A stretch of 31,671 nucleotides of DNA from an uncultured Helicobacter sp. (GTDB taxonomy: Bacteria; Campylobacterota; Campylobacteria; Campylobacterales; Helicobacteraceae): the NCBI GenBank assembly GCA_944325775.1, contig CALVBL010000018.1:1-31671 (forward strand). Reading direction: 5' to 3'. A model generated the notes under the pieces. The model was not told the origin of the DNA. It did no database searches and worked only from the letters and a program-made list of their open reading frames with translations. Of the stretch, positions 1 through 7,903 are shown piece after piece. Every line of letters starts with the position of its first letter. The first letter of the stretch is position 1. The position numbers and the translations under genes were made by a program.

Positions 1-2
1 AT

Positions 3-77
3 ACTAATGAGATAACCCATAAAGTTAATACCATAGCCAGTGAGATACTTGCTGATGTGGAGAAGAAGAAGTTTTAG
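3..77 (+). CDS. methyl-accepting chemotaxis protein, C-terminal end (partial)
   Basis: Only the last 24 codons are inside the window, ending at TAG 75-77. The translation (TNEITHKVNTIASEIL then ADVEKKKF) matches the C-terminus of the complete chemoreceptor at 12444-14423 (TTNDITQKVNIIANEIL then HDVEQKTF). It is therefore the end of the cytoplasmic coiled-coil signalling domain of a chemoreceptor. No CheR/CheB-docking pentapeptide is visible at the end. The sensory domain lies outside the window, so the ligand cannot be guessed. The match is short but in register over its whole length. Confidence 0.75.
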   Translation, partial: TNEITHKVNTIASEILADVEKKKF

Positions 78-224
78 ATAAGGCATTGCGCTTTCTGTGA
101 CAAATGTGAGAGTTACAAAAAAGTGCTTCAGTCATTACTCTAGGTAGCTCCTTCGCACATTTTTCATCGGAAATCTTGGAATGCCTTGAGGCGAATCCAA
201 GCACATAATCTCAAGAAAATCTAG

Positions 225-332
225 AATCTAATGTGAGATTAGATTATAGATTCTATGTATGCACGCGTAAGCGGAGTGAGCAGAGATTCACTCTCTGCGA
301 GCGATCCACAAGTTTTGTCACAGCAAAACTTG
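225..332. repeat. three consecutive hairpins after the chemoreceptor gene
   Basis: Three perfect inverted repeats lie close together: 225-232 with 238-245 (8 bp, 5-nt loop), 280-286 with 292-298 (7 bp, 5-nt loop) and 309-317 with 324-332 (9 bp, 6-nt loop). None is followed by a clear T run on either strand, so they are not textbook intrinsic terminators. Their position between a plus-strand gene end (77) and a minus-strand gene end (342) makes a termination or mRNA 3'-end role likely. The rest of 78-341 shows no gene. Confidence 0.5.
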
Positions 333-341
333 CATAAAAAT

Positions 342-611
342 TTAGAATTCCCCCCATTTCTTTAGAATCTCACACGAGCGTTTGTTGTTTTGGAAAAAGC
401 ACTCTTCATTGAGTTTTTCAAATCTCTGCTTCTTGAGCTCTTGCTTGGCTTGCTCTTGCTGCTCTTGAGCTTTTTTGGCGCGGTATTGCTTCATCTCAAA
501 ATGATTAGTTACATACATTATCACACAAATGAGCACAATCAGCAGGATATTGACACCATTTAGAGGCATTTTGCCACAAAACCCACATCGCCTTTTTTTA
601 GAATCTCCCAT
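342..611 (-). CDS. small single-pass membrane protein with coiled-coil tail
   Basis: This is an 89-residue protein with a good ribosome-binding site (GGAGG, 4 nt before ATG 611). Residues 1-17 are basic and Cys-containing (KKRRCGFCGK). Residues 18-36 form one hydrophobic span (VNILLIVLICVIMYV). Residues 40-70 are a Gln/Glu/Lys-rich, probably coiled-coil helix, and two Cys follow near the end (EECFFQNNKRSCEIL). The family is not recognised. The layout suggests an inner-membrane protein with a long charged helix on one side. It is transcribed away from lysC, and a TACAAT box at 643-638 may be its -10 element. Confidence 0.6.
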   Translation of the reverse strand: MGDSKKRRCGFCGKMPLNGVNILLIVLICVIMYVTNHFEMKQYRAKKAQEQQEQAKQELKKQRFEKLNEECFFQNNKRSCEILKKWGEF

Positions 612-637
612 CTTGCCTCCAAACGCAATTTTTACGA

Positions 638-643
638 ATTGTA
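638..643 (-). promoter_or_regulatory. putative -10 box of the small membrane protein gene
   Basis: TACAAT is read on the minus strand at 643-638, about 27 nt upstream of ATG 611, in the divergent region shared with lysC (612-750). No convincing -35 is visible, which is usual for Helicobacter sigma-80 promoters. For lysC the best candidate on the plus strand is TATGAT near 692-697. Both are pattern matches only. Confidence 0.35.
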
Positions 644-750
644 TCGTGTTTTTAAGGACAGGGCAACTCTTGCTAAAACTTTAAGCATTTTCATCTTATG
701 ATTGCACTTTCTTTTCTTCCACAAATCTTAGATAACAATAAGGACAGGTA

Positions 751-1959
751 ATGCTGATTGTGCAAAAATATGGTGGCACAAGTATGGGTGGATGCGAGCG
801 CATAGATAATGTCGCTACGCGTGTTATACAAACCTTAGAGCACCACAAATGTGGCTTGGTCGTGGTCGTCTCGGCGATGAGCGGGCAGACAGATACGCTT
901 TTGGAATATGCACATTTTTTTTCTTCGCTTCCAAATACGCGTGAGGTGGATATGCTTCTTAGCTCTGGGGAGCGCGTCAGTAGCGCGCTTCTTGCCATAG
1001 CATTAGAATCTATGGGCATTAAGGCGATCTCTCTAAGTGGGCGAGGTGCTGGTATCATCACAGAAAATACCCACACCAAAGCGCGCATTAAATATATCGA
1101 TACAACACATATCAATCGTCTTTTGCAAGAGGGCTATGTCGTGGTGGTGGCGGGCTTTCAAGGTATCAGTGAGGAGGGTGAGGTTACCACGCTTGGGCGT
1201 GGTGGGAGCGATCTTTCGGCAGTGGCTCTAGCTGGCGCGCTTCATGCGGATTTATGCGAGATTTATACCGATGTCGATGGGATCTATACCACCGATCCGC
1301 GTATAGAATCTAAAGCCAAAAAGATCGATAAGATTAGCTATGATGAGATGTTAGAGCTTGCCTCTATGGGGGCGAAAGTGCTGCTCAATCGCTCGGTGGA
1401 ATTAGCAAAAAAACTCAAAGTAAAACTTATCTCGCGTAGCTCGTTTTCGGCTAGCGAGGGGACATTGATAACAGACGAGGAGGATATTATGGAAAAACCT
1501 ATCGTGAGTGGCGTGGCGCTGGATAAAAATCAAGCAAGAGTGAGTATAGCTGATGTACTGGATCGTCCGGGGATCGCTGCAGAGATTTTTGGCGCGCTTG
1601 CAGAGGCAAATATCAATGTGGATATGATCGTCCAGACTATCGGAAGGGACGGCAAGACAGACATCGACTTCACGATCCCACAAACCGAGGTCGATCTAGC
1701 CAAAAAAGTGCTTGAATGCTTCAAAAAAGATGTCCAAAGTATCGAGTATGATTGTGATATAGCAAAGGTGTCTATCGTAGGCGTGGGTATGAAGTCCCAT
1801 AGCGGTGTGGCGAGTATCGCTTTTAAGGCATTGGCAAAGGAAAATATCAATATTATGATGATTGGCACGAGTGAGATAAAAATCTCTATGATTGTAAATA
1901 TCAAATACGCCGAGCTGGCAGTGCGCACATTGCACGATGTATATGCGCTTGATAAATAA
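751..1959 (+). CDS. lysC: aspartate kinase
   Basis: A 402-residue aspartokinase catalyses ATP-dependent phosphorylation of aspartate, the first step towards lysine/diaminopimelate, threonine and methionine. The kinase domain (about 1-235) has KYGGTS at 6-11, SSGERVSS at 71-78, GRGGSDLSAVAL at 149-160 and TDVDGIYTTDPR at 173-184. Two ACT regulatory domains follow (about 265-330 and 342-400), as expected for a lysine-sensitive enzyme. The start has an AAGGA-type site just upstream (730-736). It is the first gene of a tight plus-strand operon with hobA, holB, folP and xseA, the order known around lysC in Helicobacter and Campylobacter. The length is normal for the family. Confidence 0.96.
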   Translation: MLIVQKYGGTSMGGCERIDNVATRVIQTLEHHKCGLVVVVSAMSGQTDTLLEYAHFFSSLPNTREVDMLLSSGERVSSALLAIALESMGIKAISLSGRGAGIITENTHTKARIKYIDTTHINRLLQEGYVVVVAGFQGISEEGEVTTLGRGGSDLSAVALAGALHADLCEIYTDVDGIYTTDPRIESKAKKIDKISYDEMLELASMGAKVLLNRSVELAKKLKVKLISRSSFSASEGTLITDEEDIMEKPIVSGVALDKNQARVSIADVLDRPGIAAEIFGALAEANINVDMIVQTIGRDGKTDIDFTIPQTEVDLAKKVLECFKKDVQSIEYDCDIAKVSIVGVGMKSHSGVASIAFKALAKENINIMMIGTSEIKISMIVNIKYAELAVRTLHDVYALDK

Positions 1960-1973
1960 GAGCTAGAGAATCT

Positions 1974-2558
1974 ATGGAGCGCCTAGATATATGGCTTAAG
2001 AGTGCCATTAGACAAGAAGACAACAAAGGCATTATGAGTGGCTGGCTAGAGGAGCAGCGTTTGGGGCTTGTGCCGCTTTTTTCGCGTGTTTTTACGCATA
2101 TCTTGCAGGGTGGCAGTTTGGTGGTACTCACTGATATGCAACGTCAGTGGTTTAGTAAATACATCACACAAAACATCAATCTTCCTAGCAAGACGCGTCC
2201 ATTTTTTCCTATCTTTGAAATAGAATCTCTGGGGTTTATGATCGATATGAATCTCAACTACAGCAACGCGCCCGATAGGCATTTTAGTGCAATCAACAAA
2301 ATGCTTGAGCATTCTTTTGCCAAGAACTATATGCTTTGGTATATCGGCAAAAAAACCATTCGCGGGGATTTCGCGCTTTTCCCTATGCCCACAGAGCCTT
2401 TTGTGTGGCTTATTGATGGGCAGGATATGCCTACTAAGACCATTCGCCTAAGCTCGCTTGATGAATTATTAGATTATAAACTTTTGCAGCTCTATCGTTT
2501 GTTTGAAAAAGCCCTGTGTGGTGTGGTGTTTGGACAGATTTCACTGGATTTTTCATAA
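1974..2558 (+). CDS. hobA: HobA, DnaA-binding initiation factor
   Basis: A 194-residue protein begins MERLDIWLKSAIRQED, 14 nt after lysC. Its size, its place between lysC and holB, and its sequence (GWLEEQRLGLVPLFSRV, an internal GGSLVVLTD strand) fit HobA. HobA is a Campylobacterota structural relative of DiaA with a SIS-type fold; it binds DnaA domains I-II and helps build the initiation complex at oriC. The assignment rests on conserved gene order plus remembered family features, since no short catalytic motif exists. No oriC or DnaA-box cluster was seen nearby. The start codon has only a weak GAG-like ribosome-binding site, so translation may be coupled to lysC. Confidence 0.82.
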   Translation: MERLDIWLKSAIRQEDNKGIMSGWLEEQRLGLVPLFSRVFTHILQGGSLVVLTDMQRQWFSKYITQNINLPSKTRPFFPIFEIESLGFMIDMNLNYSNAPDRHFSAINKMLEHSFAKNYMLWYIGKKTIRGDFALFPMPTEPFVWLIDGQDMPTKTIRLSSLDELLDYKLLQLYRLFEKALCGVVFGQISLDFS

Positions 2559-2575
2559 GGATATGGAGGTCAGTG

Positions 2576-3220
2576 ATGGGAGTCTTTGTCGGGGAACTGC
2601 ATATCAGCACACAAACTCAAGATATCGTGCGTGATCTCATTGCGCCGCTTAAAAACGGGGATTATGTGATTTTTAATCCCACCAATGATAAGGGCAAAGA
2701 GCTGGAGTTTCGTATCGATGATGCACGAGAGGTGATCGCACAGAGCTACCTTGCTAGTGATAGGGAGCGTTTTATCATTCTTAGTGCGCCATCATATAGT
2801 GTAGAATCTCAAAACGCGCTACTTAAGATTCTTGAGGAGCCACCACAAAATGTGCATTTCGTGCTGATCGCACCAAGCAAAAACGCACTTTTGCCCACGA
2901 TCCTCTCACGACTGCATATCCACACGCACAAGATTCAAAAGACTTTCGCGCCATTTGAGCTTGATTGTAAAAAGCTCACGTTATCAGGGATTTATGAGTT
3001 TTTGCGTGAATGCGATAGACAAAACCGCACTATTGTAGAAATAAAAGATCATATCCAAGCCCTGCTTTTTGCGCTTCATACGAGTTCTATCACACTAGGA
3101 CACGCGGAGCTAGAGGCGTTTGATGAGGCGATCAAACTCGCAGATAGCTATGTCAAGGAGAGCTATATATTTTTGCCATTACTTTTGAAGATTCACAAAA
3201 AACAGCGTGGAGGGCGATGA
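2576..3220 (+). CDS. holB: DNA polymerase III subunit delta-prime-like protein
   Basis: A 214-residue protein starting at ATG 2576, chosen because GGAGG lies at 2565-2569; GTG 2573 is an in-frame alternative. The clamp-loader signature is SAPSYSVESQNALLKILEEP followed by PQNVHFVLIAPSKNALLPTI, with the SRLH box in place of the usual SRC. The Walker A motif is missing, as expected for delta-prime, and the protein is much shorter than the E. coli subunit, which appears usual in Helicobacter. It should act as a non-ATPase subunit of the sliding-clamp loader. It ends in a 4-nt ATGA overlap with folP, indicating translational coupling. Confidence 0.88.
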   Translation: MGVFVGELHISTQTQDIVRDLIAPLKNGDYVIFNPTNDKGKELEFRIDDAREVIAQSYLASDRERFIILSAPSYSVESQNALLKILEEPPQNVHFVLIAPSKNALLPTILSRLHIHTHKIQKTFAPFELDCKKLTLSGIYEFLRECDRQNRTIVEIKDHIQALLFALHTSSITLGHAELEAFDEAIKLADSYVKESYIFLPLLLKIHKKQRGGR

Positions 3221-4377
3221 TGCAGGTAGTGCGTGTAGGAGAGGCACTAGCTAGTGAAACCCTAAAGCGTGTAGGTGCTGATGAAGTGGGCTATAAGATT
3301 ATGGCACAAAAGGCGCAGATGTATTATTTTGCCTTGCACGACCTTGAGTATGTGGCAAGCGCGATCTTAAAGCAAGAAGCCCTAAGTGTGGGTGCGGAAT
3401 ATGCCACACCACGCGAGCAGATTCTATACCGAGGGGAAAAAGTCGGCTTACTTATAGCAAACAAATCCCAACTAAAGCGACTCATTACCAAGCTTACTGC
3501 ACAGGACTTCGGGCTTAAATCCCTCGCTGCTATGCTCAAATCCCACCTTCAAGCGCATGCAGGGTGTGAGGCTAAGATCATGGCGATAGTCAATGTCACG
3601 CCAGATAGTTTTTATGCACCCTCACGCAAGAGCACTACAGAGGCTATAGAGCGCATTTATGAGCTACTAGAAGAGGGCGTGGCATATATCGATGTAGGTG
3701 CGGCGAGTTCGCGCCCGGGTAGTGAGATTATAGAATCTGGCGAAGAGATAGCGCGACTGCGAGAAGTGTGCGCGGAGATAGATTCTAAGCAGCTGTATAA
3801 AAGTGCGCAATTTAGTATCGACACCTATAACCCCAAAACCGCGGAGTTTGCGCTCAAAAGTGGCTTTAGTATCATCAATGATGTGAGTGGTTTTAGCAAT
3901 CCCCAAATGGCAGAGGTGAATGCTGCTTTTGGCGCAAATGCGATTATTATGCATTCTAAAGGCACGCCAAAGACTATGCAGACACTCACGCATTATGAAA
4001 ATCTCTTTGGCGAGATAGATGAGTTTTTTGGGCGTAAGATCGAGGAGATTTTGCAAGCTGGGGGCAAAGAAATAATCCTTGATGTGGGCTTTGGGTTTGC
4101 TAAAGATGATGCCCAAAATCTCGCACTAGTTAATCACCTTGCACATTTTAAGCACTTTGGCTATCCGCTTTTGCTTGGGGCGAGCAGGAAAAATACACTA
4201 GGGCAAATCACGGGCAGGCTTGCGAACGATCGCCTTGCTAGCACGCTTGCACTGCATTTGCTAGGGGTGCAAAATGGCGCGGATATCTTGCGCGTGCATG
4301 ATAGTAAGGAGCATAGCGATATGCTAAAAGTCTATTATGCGCTAGGGAAAAGCACATTGCAACAGGGGATTTTGTAA
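3217..4377 (+). CDS. folP: dihydropteroate synthase with N-terminal extension
   Basis: A 386-residue protein condenses p-aminobenzoate with the pterin pyrophosphate in folate synthesis, the step blocked by sulfonamides. The catalytic TIM barrel occupies about residues 120-380: IMAIVNVTPDSF at 121-132, DVGAASSRPGSE at 159-170, SIDTYNP, INDVSGF and LLGASRKNTLG. Residues 1-115 are an extra domain absent from most bacterial FolP but typical of the longer Helicobacter/Campylobacter enzyme; I do not recognise its fold. The start overlaps the end of holB (ATGA), with ATG 3220 as an alternative, and the stop overlaps the next start (TAATG). The gene is clearly part of the operon. Confidence 0.94.
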   Translation: MMQVVRVGEALASETLKRVGADEVGYKIMAQKAQMYYFALHDLEYVASAILKQEALSVGAEYATPREQILYRGEKVGLLIANKSQLKRLITKLTAQDFGLKSLAAMLKSHLQAHAGCEAKIMAIVNVTPDSFYAPSRKSTTEAIERIYELLEEGVAYIDVGAASSRPGSEIIESGEEIARLREVCAEIDSKQLYKSAQFSIDTYNPKTAEFALKSGFSIINDVSGFSNPQMAEVNAAFGANAIIMHSKGTPKTMQTLTHYENLFGEIDEFFGRKIEEILQAGGKEIILDVGFGFAKDDAQNLALVNHLAHFKHFGYPLLLGASRKNTLGQITGRLANDRLASTLALHLLGVQNGADILRVHDSKEHSDMLKVYYALGKSTLQQGIL

Positions 4378-5366
4378 TGCAACGTAGTCGCGATATGCTC
4401 ATAAGCTTTTTGAACAGACATGGCTATGATAGTGCCAAGCTAGAATCTATGGAGTTAAAGGAGCTTGAGGAGGCGCATAAGACGCTCACAAGACAGCTTG
4501 TGGGATCGTATTTTCGCCTCACGAATGATGATAAAAGTATCAAGACAAATTCCGCCCTGCTAGATACTACTGAACTCACGGAGTTTAAGGAAAAGCTCAA
4601 GGCAAGTGCCAAGAGTGTCATAGAGCTCATACAATGCTTGCAAGATGGCTACAGGAGGTTTGAATATACCGAGGTCAATGATCTACTTGCTATCGCGCTC
4701 AAAGATATGCCTATGCACAAAATGCAAAAGATCTCACACATCGCGTATCGGAGTTTTCAGGAGATTCTGCTCTCTGAGATTGCAAACACTTTGAAAGATT
4801 TGCCCAAAGAGGAGTTTAAGGTGCTTGAAGAATTTTATGAGAAGCGACGTGATGATACGCAATTTTTGTATCAAACTATTGACAAACTCAAAGATCCAGC
4901 CACGCACCAGCAGATTCTCACTATGGCACGCGTAAAGCTTATGGTAGTCAAGGATTTTATGCCTTCAAGCCTTTATGATGTGTATCGGGATTATTACAAT
5001 AACACGCCACAAAAGCTCGAAATGATCAATAAGGTAATGGCACTCACAGGTTTGTATTCTAAGCAGTATCTCAAAGAAATGCCACTCGAAGATCTTGAAA
5101 ATCTCTATCAGGATATTGTCCGACATAATGAGCAAGAAGAACACGATAGAAAGATGTTTCTTAAATACTCGCAGGCTATTCAAGAGAGCGTGGATAATAA
5201 TGACGATGAAGGATTTAATGATGTGTGTTCGCGGGCGGTTACGCATCTCACGCCCAAGCAGCTTTCTATGCTCGTAGAGTATATGAATGGACAAAATCCA
5301 TTTTTTTTAAGTAAGTTTGAATCTGTGATGCACGAATACAAGAAAAAGCTCAATATCAAGCGCTAG
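4377..5366 (+). CDS. conserved hypothetical, helical protein in the folP-xseA operon
   Basis: A 329-residue, charged, almost entirely helical protein with no signal peptide or membrane span, so probably cytoplasmic. It starts inside the folP stop (TAATG, 1-nt overlap) and ends 8 nt before xseA. There are recurring Leu-rich amphipathic stretches (ELKELEEAHKTLTRQL, LKDLPKEEFKVLEEFYEK, LTPKQLSMLVEYM), which suggest a helical bundle. I recognise no catalytic motif. H. pylori also has an unnamed gene after folP, which may be the counterpart, but I cannot verify that. Position in a replication, folate and repair operon hints at a nucleic-acid or cell-cycle role without proving it. Confidence 0.75.
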   Translation: MQRSRDMLISFLNRHGYDSAKLESMELKELEEAHKTLTRQLVGSYFRLTNDDKSIKTNSALLDTTELTEFKEKLKASAKSVIELIQCLQDGYRRFEYTEVNDLLAIALKDMPMHKMQKISHIAYRSFQEILLSEIANTLKDLPKEEFKVLEEFYEKRRDDTQFLYQTIDKLKDPATHQQILTMARVKLMVVKDFMPSSLYDVYRDYYNNTPQKLEMINKVMALTGLYSKQYLKEMPLEDLENLYQDIVRHNEQEEHDRKMFLKYSQAIQESVDNNDDEGFNDVCSRAVTHLTPKQLSMLVEYMNGQNPFFLSKFESVMHEYKKKLNIKR

Positions 5367-5374
5367 GAATAGCA

Positions 5375-6607
5375 ATGATACTGAGTGTGAGCGTGCTAAA
5401 TTCCCAGCTAAAAGCTTTGGTGGAGAGTACTTTTGTGCAGGTGCAGGTGCAGGGTGAGATCAGTAATCTCACTTTGCACACAAGTGGGCATATGTATTTT
5501 AGCCTCAAGGACGCAGATTCGCAAGTGCGCTGTGTGATGTTTCGGGGCAATGTGAATGCACTTAGGTTTGAGCCAAAAGATGGTATGAGTGTGGTGGTGA
5601 GTGGTGGTGTGAGTGTGTATATGCCGCGTGGCGAGTATCAGATACAATGCAAGAGTATGATCCCAGAGGGCATAGGTGAGCTGACTCTACGTTTCCAGCA
5701 GTTAAAAGAAAAACTCCAAGCTAAGGGATATTTTGAATCTAAAAAGCCGCTACCTGTTTATCCTAAGCGCATAGCGATTGTGACTTCACTAAATGGTGCG
5801 GCGCTCCAAGATATGCTCAAAGTCGCTAGGAAGCGATGGAATCTCACTAAAATCATGGCGATAAACACCCTTGTGCAGGGCAATGAGGCAAAAGATTCTA
5901 TAGCGAGCAATATCGCGTATGCGGATAGTTTTTTTGGCACATCACAAGGCTTTGATGTGATCGTGGTTGGTCGCGGTGGAGGGAGCATAGAGGATCTGTG
6001 GGCGTTTAACGAAGAGGTGGTGGCTGAAGCGATATTCCACGCGCGCACGCCTATAGTGAGCGCAGTGGGTCATGAGGTGGATACGGTGATCGCGGATTTG
6101 GTGGCGGATTTGCGCGCACCCACGCCGAGTGCGGCGATGGAGATGATCCTGCCAGATTCACAAGAGTGGCTTATGCGGCTTGATGATATGCGTGGGGCTT
6201 GTGAGAGTGCGTTGGCATCTGTGTGTGCGCCAAAGCAGGAGATGATCGTGCATCTATCTGAGCTGCTACGTGCTAGGAGTGTGCATTCGCGCTTGGCAGC
6301 TCGCACAGAGCAGCTTGAGATCATAGGACAAGCTCTCTCTAGCGCAATGTCTGCAATGCTTCAGGACAAGGCACTACGACTATCTTCGCTGTGTGGTGCG
6401 CTCACGACTGGGGGTATCGTGGATATTAAACAAAAGCTAGTGGAATCTCTGCAATACACGCTAGGTGCGCTGAATCCTTATAATACCAAAAAAGATGTGG
6501 TGCAGGTGCTCAAAAATGGCAAGATAGTGGCACTAGGAGATCTGCACAGCGGGGAAGTGGTGGAGCTTGTGGATATAACGACGAGCAAGAGTGCGGAGAT
6601 TTTGTAG
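5375..6607 (+). CDS. xseA: exodeoxyribonuclease VII large subunit
   Basis: A 410-residue XseA. Residues 1-100 form the OB-fold (FVQVQVQGEISNLTL, SGHMYFSLKDADSQVRCVMF). The catalytic core has IAIVTSLNGAALQDML, VVGRGGGSIEDLWAFNEE, SAVGHEVDTVIADLVADL and RAPTPSAAMEM. A coiled-coil region and a conserved C-terminal strand follow (NGKIVALGDLHSGEVVEL). With XseB it forms exonuclease VII, which degrades single-stranded DNA and processes damaged ends; no xseB is in this window. The start is 8 nt after the previous gene with a weak AGGAA site. It is the last gene of the operon and converges on guaA. Confidence 0.95.
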   Translation: MILSVSVLNSQLKALVESTFVQVQVQGEISNLTLHTSGHMYFSLKDADSQVRCVMFRGNVNALRFEPKDGMSVVVSGGVSVYMPRGEYQIQCKSMIPEGIGELTLRFQQLKEKLQAKGYFESKKPLPVYPKRIAIVTSLNGAALQDMLKVARKRWNLTKIMAINTLVQGNEAKDSIASNIAYADSFFGTSQGFDVIVVGRGGGSIEDLWAFNEEVVAEAIFHARTPIVSAVGHEVDTVIADLVADLRAPTPSAAMEMILPDSQEWLMRLDDMRGACESALASVCAPKQEMIVHLSELLRARSVHSRLAARTEQLEIIGQALSSAMSAMLQDKALRLSSLCGALTTGGIVDIKQKLVESLQYTLGALNPYNTKKDVVQVLKNGKIVALGDLHSGEVVELVDITTSKSAEIL

Positions 6608-6692
6608 GGATTGATTGTGCGGGGCTAACACATAGGACTAATTAGCAAATTGCTTATATTTGTCGCCACACTTTTGCTCTTTGTGAAATCTC

Positions 6693-6711
6693 TCCCACAT
6701 TTTTGTGGGGA
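6693..6711 (+). terminator. putative terminator after xseA
   Basis: The stem CCCACA/TGTGGG (6694-6699 with 6704-6709, 4-nt T loop) lies 87 nt after the xseA stop. It is followed by a T-rich run (ATTTGTATTTC) rather than a pure U tract. It lies between the convergent xseA and guaA genes, a natural place for termination. Confidence 0.45.
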
Positions 6712-6821
6712 TTTGTATTTCAGATTCTGTGAGATTGTAGGGGCGATAGACTAGAGGGATTTGATACTAGATCTAGCTTAGTGGTGTCGGCATTAGAATC
6801 TAGGGCTTTAGATTCTAAATT

Positions 6822-7778
6822 TCACTCCCATTCTATCGTGCCCGGTGGTTTTGAGGTGATGTCATAGACTACGCGATTTATGCCCTCAACCTCGTTTATG
6901 ATTCTATTTGAGACAGATTCTAAAAACTCGTGTGGCAGATGAGAAAAGCTTGCTGTCATGCCATCTAGTGCCTCCACTGCTCGTACGCAAATCGTATTAT
7001 CATAAGTGCGGTTATCGCCCATTACTCCGACACTCCTCACATTAAGTAGCACACAAAATGCCTGCCATACGCTATCATATAGCCCCCACTTGTGTAATTC
7101 CTCGATAAATATAGAATCTGCCTCGCGTAACAAATCCAAATCCTCTCTTGTAACCTCGCCCATTATGCGTATGGCTAGTCCGGGTCCGGGGAATGGGTGT
7201 CGCATGAGCATAGATTCTGGCATTCCTAGCTCTCGTCCCAATGCCCTCACTTCATCTTTGAAAAGCTCCCTTAGCGGCTCGATAAGCTCAAACTTCATCC
7301 ATTCTGGCAGCCCACCGACATTGTGATGAGATTTTATCGTCTTAGAGGGTCCTTTCACGCTTACAGATTCTATCACATCAGGGTAGAGTGTGCCTTGTGC
7401 TAGGAATTTTATCTCGCCATTTGTGTTGTGCTTTTTTGCCTCTCTCTCAAAAACCTTGATAAAGGTCTCGCCGATGATTTTGCGTTTTTGCTCTGGGTCT
7501 TTTACGCCTTTGAGTAGCCCCAAAAACTCCTCACTCGCATCTACTGTTATCAAAGGCACTTTGAGATTGTCTCTAAACATCTTCTCTACCGCCTCTCTCT
7601 CGCCCTTACGCAATAGCCCGGTATCGACAAAAATCGGGATAAGATTCTCCCCGATAGCTCGGTAAAGCAAGGTCGCCACAACACTAGAATCCACCCCACC
7701 ACTCACGGCACAAAGTACTTTAGATGGCGTTTTAGTAGAAGGCGTTGTCTCTTTTGAGTTTGATAGTATTTCTTGCAT
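6822..7778 (-). CDS. guaA: GMP synthase, ATP-pyrophosphatase and dimerisation half
   Basis: A 318-residue protein containing the complete C-terminal two-thirds of GMP synthase, which adenylylates and aminates XMP to GMP. The PP-loop is SGGVDSS at 26-32. LIPIFVDTGLLRKGE, QGTLYPDVIESV, IKSHHNVGGLP, HPFPGPGLAIRI and VYDITSKPPGTIEWE at the end all belong to the ATPPase and dimerisation domains, and no key residue is missing. The glutaminase half is a separate ORF at 9442-10641, separated by the tag/GNAT gene. It has its own AAGGA site, 8 nt before ATG 7778. Two-subunit GMP synthases exist in archaea, but splitting by an unrelated gene is unusual in bacteria. The first 20 residues look like unstructured linker. 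Confidence 0.93.
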   Translation of the reverse strand: MQEILSNSKETTPSTKTPSKVLCAVSGGVDSSVVATLLYRAIGENLIPIFVDTGLLRKGEREAVEKMFRDNLKVPLITVDASEEFLGLLKGVKDPEQKRKIIGETFIKVFEREAKKHNTNGEIKFLAQGTLYPDVIESVSVKGPSKTIKSHHNVGGLPEWMKFELIEPLRELFKDEVRALGRELGMPESMLMRHPFPGPGLAIRIMGEVTREDLDLLREADSIFIEELHKWGLYDSVWQAFCVLLNVRSVGVMGDNRTYDNTICVRAVEALDGMTASFSHLPHEFLESVSNRIINEVEGINRVVYDITSKPPGTIEWE

Positions 7779-7780
7779 TC

Positions 7781-7849
7781 TTAGTCCTTAAATGAAATTT
7801 GATATTGTATCGTTTTACTTATTGTTTGCATAGTTTTATATGCTTTCAT
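7781..7849 (-). CDS. possible 22-codon leader peptide before the guaA ATPPase ORF
   Basis: ATG 7849-7847 is preceded by an AAAGGAG site at 7861-7855 with good spacing, the best ribosome-binding site in this gap. It encodes MKAYKTMQTISKTIQYQISF then KD and stops 2 nt before the guaA ATPPase start. Its end overlaps the ribosome-binding site of that gene. The arrangement suggests a coupled leader or a remnant of a disrupted reading frame. The product resembles nothing I know. Confidence 0.35.
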   Translation of the reverse strand: MKAYKTMQTISKTIQYQISFKD

Positions 7850-7903
7850 AACTGCTCCTTTAATAACTTGTGAATCTTTGTATCATCGCTTCTTTATCTT
7901 GAG

